The notes under the pieces were generated by a model. The model worked only from the letters and a program-made list of their open reading frames with translations. It was not told the DNA's origin and made no database searches. DNA of 64,000 bases from contig JAHDID010000022.1 in the NCBI GenBank assembly GCA_020630975.1, positions 28,818 to 92,817 of the forward strand. Direction: 5' to 3'. The stretch comes from Verrucomicrobiota bacterium. GTDB taxonomy: Bacteria; Verrucomicrobiota; Verrucomicrobiia; Verrucomicrobiales; DEV007. Below are positions 57,124 to 64,000 of the stretch, piece after piece (the first letter of the stretch is position 1; each line of letters starts with the position of its first letter). The position numbers and the translations under genes were made by a program.

Positions 57124-58269
57124 CTACAAATCCTCACTCAGGATATCTAGCGTAAATCCTCCCACTGGCGTACCATCCACAGCAGGGAAAATCCAATCGT
57201 TGAGACGCTCGAGACCAAACTTAACCTCGGCCCCACGGAAGACATCGACTAGCTCGTGCGGGTCATTGGTCAGGATACCGTGGATCTGCTCGCCGATGAT
57301 CTTGCGCACTGTCACCCACATGAATTCACTGTTCGAGCCCTCGGTGAACTCCGCTTTCACGATGAATTTCTCAGAATTCTCGATACTAGCTTTTCCAAAC
57401 GCCTCGACGAACTCAGGCCAGCGGTCGCGAGCCACTTTCTCAGCAGCCGCCATACGCGGATCATCATCGGAGACCTCGATGACCGGCTCGAAGGTGGGTT
57501 CATCAAAAATCTGCAGCGGGCTACCGCTCATCAGCGTCTCGATCTGAGAGGGCTCAAACTCATTGCAGCGCTGGATCTCTGGGCAGTAGATCGCCAGGCA
57601 GTCAGGACCTGCCATGGAGCCGATCAGCTTGCCGATCGTGTCGTAGGCGACATCATTGTCCTCCACCTCATCATCCATCAGATCCACAGATATCCAGGCC
57701 TGATGGCGCTCCACAGCCGTGCGCAGCCGCTTGTCGCGGATCGAGTCGCGGGCAAATTGAGACGGATTGGCGATGTAGGGGCGATGCGACACCATCACGC
57801 TGTAAACCCCCTGCGGGATACGCACCATGAAGTTCTCAATCGGCGTCACATCGGCGGTCGGTGGGCTATACTGCACCACGAAAAACTCACTATCCTCATC
57901 GTCCTCATTCAGGTCTACCTGCAGAGCATGGGACACACACTGGCGGAGATTTGCCTCGGTCACATCACGGGGCTCCTCTAGGAAAAAAACCAGCGATACC
58001 AGACTCTCCGGCTCCTCACGGACCACTTGGCTATTCTCCGCAGTGTCAGCCTTCTCATACTTCCACTTAAACAACCAGCGGGTCAGATCCACTGCGAACC
58101 ATAGCCCAGAGACGCCGAGTACACTGAATCCCAGCCAGGAAAGCCCCTTCTCCCCGGCCGACAGCAGCCGGATCATCATGATCAGCACGAAAGCCAACGG
58201 AGCATAAGGAAACGTCCGGAGCCTAGAGCGCACCGGTGACGTGGACGGAGAGGTAGAGAGGCGACTCAT
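57124..58269 (-). CDS. Membrane protein with DUF2314 C-terminal domain
   Basis: A 381-residue protein with two membrane segments near the N-terminus (about 22-38 and 44-66). A soluble domain has FMVRIPQGVYSVMVSHRPY and CLAIYCPEIQRCNEF. The C-terminal DUF2314 (YegJ-like) domain has EFMWVTVRKIIGEQIHGIL and LERLNDWIF. The function of DUF2314 is not established. Its ATG overlaps the stop of the upstream gene at 58266 (ATGA). Confidence 0.75.
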   Translation of the reverse strand: MSRLSTSPSTSPVRSRLRTFPYAPLAFVLIMMIRLLSAGEKGLSWLGFSVLGVSGLWFAVDLTRWLFKWKYEKADTAENSQVVREEPESLVSLVFFLEEPRDVTEANLRQCVSHALQVDLNEDDEDSEFFVVQYSPPTADVTPIENFMVRIPQGVYSVMVSHRPYIANPSQFARDSIRDKRLRTAVERHQAWISVDLMDDEVEDNDVAYDTIGKLIGSMAGPDCLAIYCPEIQRCNEFEPSQIETLMSGSPLQIFDEPTFEPVIEVSDDDPRMAAAEKVARDRWPEFVEAFGKASIENSEKFIVKAEFTEGSNSEFMWVTVRKIIGEQIHGILTNDPHELVDVFRGAEVKFGLERLNDWIFPAVDGTPVGGFTLDILSEDL

Positions 58270-59021
58270 TGGATATCTTCGCGCGAGACCGCACGGTAGC
58301 TAGGTACGAGTGTCGGACGATCTGGAAGCGCTACCTTTCGATACGGGTCTGGCTCCAGATAGCCCAGCCACCGATTCGCGCCTGATACTTCCGTAGTCTC
58401 AATAAATATAACACCGTCAGTAAGCGGAACCAACGTTTTTCGCGGCGGACCGGGACGTTCGATCCCGAGACTCGACTTTACCGTGGTCGGCACCATGCGG
58501 ATCTGCAGCGCCTCAGCAAAGATACCCTTCTCATTTCTGCCCAGCACAGCCGCCTCCACCGGTATCCACTCAGCCAGCACTTTCTTCTTAAATTCCGCCT
58601 TCTCATGGGCCTGAGCTCGACTCGCCTCCACCTTTTGTTTGGCCCAAAACTGCTTCCACCTCAGATCCCGTTGCTGCTGTTTATCCACTTTGTATTTCTG
58701 CAGAGCAGCCACGGGGTCGAAGTCATATTTTCTATGCCAACTCTCATCCAGATCGAAAAACGAGATTCTTGCCACCCCCTTGCTGTGGGTGATGGTGAGC
58801 GCATCAGCCTCCACACGCTTCACCGCGCAGGCGGTGTATTTCGCCCCTTTTTTGGTGATAATCTCAGGGTAAGTGTCCAACTGTGCCTGTGCACCCTCAC
58901 CTTGAGCGCAGGCGAGAGGGGTGTACGCCAGCATCCACAGGATGCTACCGATCACTATCAGGGGGATGTCGCGCACTGTCACGATGGAGATCATCTTCCC
59001 AGATTTCACGTTTCTGTGCAA
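58266..59021 (-). CDS. Hypothetical exported protein
   Basis: 251 residues; a hydrophobic stretch ending AYTPLACAQG looks like a signal peptide if translation starts at an internal Met near residue 10 (MISIVTVRDIP). A short SHD1-like region (ITKKGAKYTACAVKRVEAD, then LTITHSKGVARISFFDL) precedes a basic coiled region. Co-transcribed with the DUF2314 gene. No function can be assigned. Confidence 0.6.
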   Translation of the reverse strand: MHRNVKSGKMISIVTVRDIPLIVIGSILWMLAYTPLACAQGEGAQAQLDTYPEIITKKGAKYTACAVKRVEADALTITHSKGVARISFFDLDESWHRKYDFDPVAALQKYKVDKQQQRDLRWKQFWAKQKVEASRAQAHEKAEFKKKVLAEWIPVEAAVLGRNEKGIFAEALQIRMVPTTVKSSLGIERPGPPRKTLVPLTDGVIFIETTEVSGANRWLGYLEPDPYRKVALPDRPTLVPSYRAVSREDIQ

Positions 59022-59053
59022 CTTCTCCTTAGAGCCAGGGTTGATACCCTCAG

Positions 59054-59758
59054 ATGAAAGTCTTCACCCTACTATCGATCGCCTTTCTCACCCTACCCTG
59101 CCTGTGCCTCGGCCAGTCAGAGGAAAAGGGCAAAGAGAAACAGAAAGGTATGCGCCACATCGAGCAATCAGATGTGTGGTCCAGTCTATCTCCCCAAGAG
59201 AAAGAGGCGCTCCGCGAAGCTCTCCGTGCCGTCTGGAGCGATCCCGATGTCCTCAGCGCTCGAGAGAGCGTGAATCGCTCAGCCAACGAATACCAAGTAG
59301 CCATACGCGAGGCCATCGCCCAGCACGCCCCCGAGAGCAGCCAGCTACTCGCCCGTATCACCCAGGCCTCTGCACATAATGCCAACGGCTCCCGCAAAGG
59401 CCTACTCCCACCACCCGGCGGCAAAGGCAAAGGCGGCCCTGGCAAAGGCGGAGGAACTGGCGGAGGCCTATTTAAAAGAGGTGGCAACGGCATGCTCGGG
59501 CAGATGATGACATCGCCCATGCTGCTCGAAAAAATGACACCCGAGCAGAAAGAAAAATTCCGCAAAGCCAGCGAATCCGCCCGTCAGCAGGGCCCCGTAG
59601 TCGATGCCCTCGCCGAGATAAAAGCCCTCTCCAAGCAAGAAGACGAGACCCGCAAAAAGCGCCACGAAGCCTTAAAGAAATTCCGCAAAGCCTACTTTCA
59701 GGCCGTCGTAGAGGCAGACCCCACACTGGCCGAGCTCATGCCTAAGACCGATCGCTAG
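59054..59758 (+). CDS. Hypothetical exported protein with Gly/Lys-rich linker
   Basis: A 234-residue protein with a signal peptide (MKVFTLLSIAFLTLPCLCLG). Two helical, charged parts flank a low-complexity linker GGKGKGGPGKGGGTGGGLF near residue 130. LSPQEKEALREALRAV and MTPEQKEKFRKASE recall the CpxP/Spy style of periplasmic helical proteins. It converges with the next gene; the two stop codons share the bases CTAG at 59755-59758. Confidence 0.65.
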   Translation: MKVFTLLSIAFLTLPCLCLGQSEEKGKEKQKGMRHIEQSDVWSSLSPQEKEALREALRAVWSDPDVLSARESVNRSANEYQVAIREAIAQHAPESSQLLARITQASAHNANGSRKGLLPPPGGKGKGGPGKGGGTGGGLFKRGGNGMLGQMMTSPMLLEKMTPEQKEKFRKASESARQQGPVVDALAEIKALSKQEDETRKKRHEALKKFRKAYFQAVVEADPTLAELMPKTDR

Positions 59759-60156
59759 CGCCCGCCGTCACAGACCACCAGCGAACGAAAACGCTGCCGA
59801 TACAGCACACACAGCACAAGATACAGCGCGATCACCACCACAGCTGGCCACACCCGTGGCCAAGATAGATCCAGGGCTAGGTGAAACATCGCCACATTCA
59901 CCCACACCGGCGCCAGCACCACCAGCCCTAGTCCCACCGTACGCGGTACGGCCAATAGTACCGCTGCCAAAAAATAGGTCGCCCCCACCAGCGGCCAGAT
60001 ATAGCCAGCCGCCGTCAGGCTAATGAGAAACTCGATCCCCTCCGCCGACGGCTCCGGCCGTTCCGCATAACGGAACACCAGATCCCCCACGCAGCCGAGC
60101 AAAATCACGATCAGCAGCAAGCGCAAAAATAGCCGGAGGTAGTTCTTCGCCATCAT
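59755..60156 (-). CDS. Hypothetical membrane protein
   Basis: 133 residues with about four membrane segments (near 8-26, 45-62, 64-82 and 96-116). No family is recognised. A tandem CAATAGGGTACA pair lies directly upstream. Confidence 0.6.
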   Translation of the reverse strand: MMAKNYLRLFLRLLLIVILLGCVGDLVFRYAERPEPSAEGIEFLISLTAAGYIWPLVGATYFLAAVLLAVPRTVGLGLVVLAPVWVNVAMFHLALDLSWPRVWPAVVVIALYLVLCVLYRQRFRSLVVCDGGR

Positions 60157-60177
60157 CCCGAGGTGCTAGCACCCAAT

Positions 60178-60213
60178 TTCAATAGGGTACAGTTTTCACT
60201 AAACAGGGTACAC
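60178..60213 (+). repeat. Tandem motif CAATAGGGTACA, copy C
   Basis: CAATAGGGTACA at 60180-60191 and the variant AAACAGGGTACA at 60201-60212 keep the exact 21-bp spacing. The 9-bp spacer shares TTTTCACT with copy A. It is 24 bp upstream of the start codon at 60156. Confidence 0.75.
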
Positions 60214-60313
60214 TCCAAAACAAACCCATCAAGCTTTCCCCGGTTAACCAATGCAACAACATCGCAGACTTCAGCAGGGCGCATACTCCCGAGAGGAGCC
60301 AAAATAACGGAGC

Positions 60314-63292
60314 CTAAGGAGAACCCAGCCTCCCATCATTTTTCGGCATCACAAGTTCTACGCTCTCAGCGCCCCCCTCGACCACAAAGGTGTGGGTCTG
60401 CTGATTCTCTTTTCTCATCGCCGTGTTTCTTCGAACTTCGATCTGATGCGTAGCATCAATGAGACCACTAAAGCTGAAATTTCCATCAGCTTTACTGGCA
60501 ACCAGTCTCATCGGCTGCCCGTCACGGGGTAGCACGGTTAGTATAGCATTGTAGATAGGACTACGATCGCTATTCAATAACCTACCTGATATCGTCCTAT
60601 CTGAACGCGGCAACACCATAGGTGGAATTGACATAGCTTGTTCGCCTTTTAAATACAAAGACCGAAGCCCTTCCCATTTATCATCATCCCTCACACGCCC
60701 ATAGTCAAGGTGATCAGTTTGCAACCAAAGCCTTACTCCCGAGCGAGCTTGGTCAAAAAGGTATTCCCCCTGATAATTTGTATGTTGCTCCACTCGATAC
60801 TCTCCTTCTCCATAGAGGGTTACCTTAACCCCTTCGATAGGTTCGTTACTTTCGTTCCGCACTGTACCAGAGATACTACCAGATGTCGGCTCAGAAAGAT
60901 TTAACTCCACGACTGTCTTTGAACCGTGAGCCCAATAATATTTCCCGCTACTAAGACCTCCGCCCTCAGCAATTAATGCCAACCTTTTCGTTCGATGACT
61001 TTTTCGATCTGGATAAAGGTAACTAAACTCTCCTTTCTCGTTCGTTAGGATTTTCTCTGGGTAGGAACCAGGAATTGTTGAAACCCGAACCCCACCAACA
61101 GGTTTCCCTACTGAATCCAGCACAATGCCTTTCACCGTGTCTGTCGATTGAATCCGCTTCAACGGAATATCCACCTCAATTCGCTCAGACCGACTGAAAT
61201 CAACCGTTAAAAAACGGTCTCGAGGCGCATGATACTTTTGCGGGCGGTCAACACGATCGAGGTCAAATGACTTCAGCTTCGGATCGACACCACTGAGTGT
61301 ATCATTGCGGATATGACGACCAGACTCGATGTCAGAATAGTTCAGAACAAGCACTGCTCCTTTCTTTGCTTGGACATCATGTACCGTTACATCCCCATGG
61401 ACCGGCAACTGGACTGTTTGATTGCCTAGATACCAATCAGACTTTAGCTCATCAGGCATAAAAGTCTGCATAGTCACTTCAACGCCTGGAATTAAATGCC
61501 CTAATTCGTATCGCCCTTGATCATCAGTCATTGCACCAATTGAGGCTAGCCCATTGAAACTGAACAGCGACGCCCCCACGACAGGCGTACGATCAGGCAG
61601 AACCACCCGCCCCTTTATCACATGAGCTTTTGCCAACCGATACACAAACTCCTCCCGATCCGACACCCTATCATGCTTATCAGATTCATTATCGACCAAT
61701 TGCAAACCCTTTCGCTGATGTCGCACACTGAAGAAACGCCCCTTAATTGCTTTCACACTCACTCTCCCGTCACTATCCGACCGAGCTGGAATACTTTGAG
61801 CAAAAGCGTCAACCGAACCAAAGTCATCACCACTATCATGGAGAAGAATCCTGACACTCAATTTTCCTATCGATTTACCACTCAATTTCTCCACAAATTT
61901 AAGGTTCAGATCCTCGCTTGGGCTCATTACCAAGCACCCATTTTCATCAATGGAACTTCCAACTTCCGATCCCTTATCTCCTAAAAATGTAGTTACAGCG
62001 ATAAGCTGATCACTAGGGTCGGTTACAACCAATCGAACCGCCTTATCAAGAAGTAAACTATCGTCACGCAGCCTCCCAAACTCATCGCACTCGAGTGTCT
62101 TGATGTACTCACAATTACCACGCCAGCCGGGATCCAGAAACACCGAAACCCTTGCATAAGGCACCGGCTCCCCCTGCTGATCGACCGCTACAAAGTCAAT
62201 ACGATGATAGTGATTCCTAGCGGGTGATTGACTTAGCGCAACGAATGAAATAACCACCAAAGCAAGAGCGCTCAAACCACCTACCAGCCGTAGACTCCGC
62301 TTACGGTAGGCTACGATTGATCGAATACGGTCGGTAAGATGGCGCTTATTTTCAGCAACACCTACAGTGAGCAAGGTCGGGCACTGAAGACTTCGCTCGC
62401 TCAACTCAAGTAGATTGAGTAATGCGCTGCCATAAGTTGACTGAGGGATCTCACCCATACGGGCCAAAACCCACCTATCAGTTGCACGCTCGGCTAACAG
62501 TCGAATCTGCCGACTCAATAGCCAGACAAGTGGATTCCACCAATGGATGGCTTGCATAATCGACAACGCTAACTGGGTGATTAGATCGCAACGCCGCAAA
62601 TGACCCAACTCGTGCAATAGAACCGTGACCAGCTCATCCTCATTCAGGTGCTCGCACACTTTCTCAGGCAGCAAGATAGATGGCATAAAGATACCCGCCA
62701 GTGCAGGTGCCAATATCCTATCCGAGAATAGCAATTTAGGGCGAAGGCGTAGCCCCGATTTCTCTATCGCAGAATTGAAGTAATCTTGGATCGCATGGTC
62801 ATTACCAGCTCTTCTTGCTTTCTGAATTAATCGCGTGGTACAAATTGCCGACCATAACCACAGACATATCATTAATGTTGTACCTGCTAGCCATAAAAAA
62901 CATAACCCCTCCAATAAGGAGACCTTTACTTCTAGCGGAGATACAGGCACCTTTACCGTCTCTCGATCATTCGCAATTGGCGTTTGAGCACCGGCCACAT
63001 TCACTTCTGATTCCTCTCGGGCTTCATTTGAAGTCTCGTCCTCAGCTGTTCTCTCAGCCGGACCTACGTGTTCGGTAAAGCTAAACTCGTTAGTGACTAT
63101 CCGATTCCACGATAAAGGCGAGCTAGGAACTGGAAAAACCCAGATAAATCGCAACACTGCGACCAAAAGCAACGCATGCAACCACACTGGGGGAATGTAA
63201 TCGCGCAGCACTCGCAGCCCGCTTAACAAGACTAAAGCCAGAATACTCCCTACCAAAGAGGCGACTAGTAGATTATCGTAAAGGCTGTTCAT
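60314..63292 (-). CDS. BlaR1-like M56 peptidase fused to regulatory-like beta modules
   Basis: A 992-residue protein. Membrane segments lie near 5-25, 37-55, 133-157 and 331-350. The M56 zinc motif HELGHLRRCD (near residue 227) lies between the third and fourth. In BlaR1 a penicillin-binding sensor follows; here 630 residues of repeated beta-rich modules similar to carboxypeptidase regulatory domains take its place (GRVVLPDRTPVVGASLFSF, GIVLDSVGKPVGGVRVSTI, GTVRNESNEPIEGVKVTLY, GRLLNSDRSPIYNAILTVL). It overlaps the repressor gene by 4 bp, so signal-driven cleavage of that repressor is likely. Confidence 0.88.
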   Translation of the reverse strand: MNSLYDNLLVASLVGSILALVLLSGLRVLRDYIPPVWLHALLLVAVLRFIWVFPVPSSPLSWNRIVTNEFSFTEHVGPAERTAEDETSNEAREESEVNVAGAQTPIANDRETVKVPVSPLEVKVSLLEGLCFLWLAGTTLMICLWLWSAICTTRLIQKARRAGNDHAIQDYFNSAIEKSGLRLRPKLLFSDRILAPALAGIFMPSILLPEKVCEHLNEDELVTVLLHELGHLRRCDLITQLALSIMQAIHWWNPLVWLLSRQIRLLAERATDRWVLARMGEIPQSTYGSALLNLLELSERSLQCPTLLTVGVAENKRHLTDRIRSIVAYRKRSLRLVGGLSALALVVISFVALSQSPARNHYHRIDFVAVDQQGEPVPYARVSVFLDPGWRGNCEYIKTLECDEFGRLRDDSLLLDKAVRLVVTDPSDQLIAVTTFLGDKGSEVGSSIDENGCLVMSPSEDLNLKFVEKLSGKSIGKLSVRILLHDSGDDFGSVDAFAQSIPARSDSDGRVSVKAIKGRFFSVRHQRKGLQLVDNESDKHDRVSDREEFVYRLAKAHVIKGRVVLPDRTPVVGASLFSFNGLASIGAMTDDQGRYELGHLIPGVEVTMQTFMPDELKSDWYLGNQTVQLPVHGDVTVHDVQAKKGAVLVLNYSDIESGRHIRNDTLSGVDPKLKSFDLDRVDRPQKYHAPRDRFLTVDFSRSERIEVDIPLKRIQSTDTVKGIVLDSVGKPVGGVRVSTIPGSYPEKILTNEKGEFSYLYPDRKSHRTKRLALIAEGGGLSSGKYYWAHGSKTVVELNLSEPTSGSISGTVRNESNEPIEGVKVTLYGEGEYRVEQHTNYQGEYLFDQARSGVRLWLQTDHLDYGRVRDDDKWEGLRSLYLKGEQAMSIPPMVLPRSDRTISGRLLNSDRSPIYNAILTVLPRDGQPMRLVASKADGNFSFSGLIDATHQIEVRRNTAMRKENQQTHTFVVEGGAESVELVMPKNDGRLGSP

Positions 63293-63675
63293 ACTCCAGA
63301 ATCTTCATCGTGATCTGCTAGTAGCCGACGGAGTTCTTTGATCTCCTCGGGATCTAGATTGTCTTTGCTTTGAATGCTGTGCGCAATCAGAGGAAACAGA
63401 GAGCCTTTTGTCACCCTTGTTAAGAACGAATCCATCTCACCAGTCACCGCCTCATCACGTGAAACCGCAGGAGAGTAAGAATACCGGTTCCCAATCTTAT
63501 CGTAACTGAGAGCTCCTTTTTTGACTAGACGCCCGAGCAGAGTCTTCACTGTAGCTGGATTCCAACTTTGCTCTGGTTCAAGGCGAGCAACTATCTCCAA
63601 CGCCGTCAAAGGGGCAGAATCCCACAACGGTTCCATAACGGCCCACTCTGCTTCTGTGATTTTCAATCTCGCCAT
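63289..63675 (-). CDS. BlaI/MecI/CopY-family repressor
   Basis: A 128-residue winged-helix repressor from ATG 63675 (MARLKITEAEWAVMEPLW); the frame back to 63738 is rejected because the family starts here. WNPATVKTLLGRLVKKGALSY is the recognition helix and wing region, with GNRYSYSP after it. A dimeric repressor of its own operon, inactivated by the M56 partner. The ATGA overlap with the M56 gene indicates coupling. Confidence 0.93.
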   Translation of the reverse strand: MARLKITEAEWAVMEPLWDSAPLTALEIVARLEPEQSWNPATVKTLLGRLVKKGALSYDKIGNRYSYSPAVSRDEAVTGEMDSFLTRVTKGSLFPLIAHSIQSKDNLDPEEIKELRRLLADHDEDSGV

Positions 63676-64000
63676 CACGATCCTATGTAATCGAAACAAA
63701 AACGATTGTAAACTTATTTTTGCAAACCGAGGACTCATCGAACATCGGTACCTATCGTTGGAGCTCCTCTCCCCTCTTTCATTTTAAATTCAGAGAGCAA
63801 TCTGCGATCGCGTGCACCTCTCAGCGCACGGGAACGGCGACTTTTGAGGAAGAGTCCCGTTCCCCGTTTGCACATTGAAAGGAGCCGTATCTTTCGTTCC
63901 TATTTGCACCTTTCCAAAATGGCTCTCTAGGAAAATCTGTGGGTAAATTCAGGCTCTGGCAAGCGGCCCAGCTGGTGGAAAAGCGCTGTTTCTAAGACTG
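63676..64000. other. Gene-free end of the window with one hairpin
   Basis: I see no coding sequence here. Besides the operator candidate, GGGAACGG (63830-63837) pairs with CCGTTCCC (63857-63864), extended by GAC/GTC across a bulge. No T tract follows it. Confidence 0.5.
63681..63709. promoter_or_regulatory. Possible operator of the BlaI-like repressor
   Basis: TGTAATCG and CGATTGTA flank a 9-bp A-rich spacer; 6 of 8 arm positions are symmetric, and TGTA/TACA is the core used by BlaI-type repressors. It sits just upstream of the repressor ATG, where autoregulation would act. Confidence 0.45.

Noticed and set aside
63830..63864. Hairpin near the window end as an intrinsic terminator
   Set aside because: No T tract follows either arm on either strand, and no gene ends nearby inside the window.

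Overview
The window looks like chromosomal DNA from a free-living, probably marine member of the Verrucomicrobiota. This is an inference from gene content, not from a marker gene: a fused double sulfatase, choice-of-anchor D and golvesin-type secreted proteins, a ceramidase-like hydrolase, a PknB-type kinase and several large secreted hydrolases sit among compact housekeeping operons. There is no rRNA, CRISPR array, prophage or intact insertion sequence.

Layout. 1-3.8 kb: the start of an HscC-like Hsp70 gene behind a J-domain gene, a DUF1080 remnant, and a GH13 sugar phosphorylase. 3.9-8.8 kb: a membrane protein, miaB, sufE, a PhyH-type dioxygenase and a broken fic gene. 8.8-13.3 kb: nagA with a TPR gene, cysK, a pterin dehydratase and an alpha/beta hydrolase. 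13.3-17.1 kb: a sugar-binding lipoprotein, an intact fic gene between 123-bp direct repeats, and a repeat-rich gap. 17.2-34.9 kb: a 1631-residue secreted esterase/LamG protein, a cysE-sprT operon, tRNA-Leu, a metzincin protease, the double sulfatase, an FkbM methyltransferase and a 5'-nucleotidase. 35-43.5 kb: core genes (folP, two kinds of wall enzyme, fabV, clpS, rpmB, glnS) and a Ser/Thr kinase. 43.7-49.8 kb: an operon of two xanthine-dehydrogenase-like subunits and an FAD oxidoreductase. 49.9-64 kb: esterase, ceramidase-like enzyme, L,D-transpeptidase, a C39-like peptidase cluster, a sugar nucleotidyltransferase, DUF2314 and other hypothetical genes, and a BlaI-BlaR1-like pair.

The most striking observation is in miaB. 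The codon for the first cysteine ligand of the auxiliary iron-sulfur cluster is TGA, in the otherwise perfect context KTYG-TGA-QMNERDS. A two-tier hairpin follows at once. Its apical stem is 7 bp and its loop is GGU, beginning 27 nt after the UGA, which has the form of a bacterial SECIS element. MiaB here is therefore probably a selenoprotein, with Sec replacing an Fe-S ligand; conventional gene calling would silently cut off its first 12 residues.

Other points of interest: a xanthine-dehydrogenase-like pair whose open reading frames are intact but which has lost most Fe-S ligands and the usual molybdopterin-binding signatures; a 12-bp motif in 21-bp tandem pairs (CAATAGGGTACA) in front of three unrelated genes; and an 18-bp perfect inverted repeat typical of a small dispersed element. 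cysE and cysK (cysteine synthesis), sufE and miaB (iron-sulfur and sulfur transfer) form a loose sulfur-metabolism theme but are not one operon.
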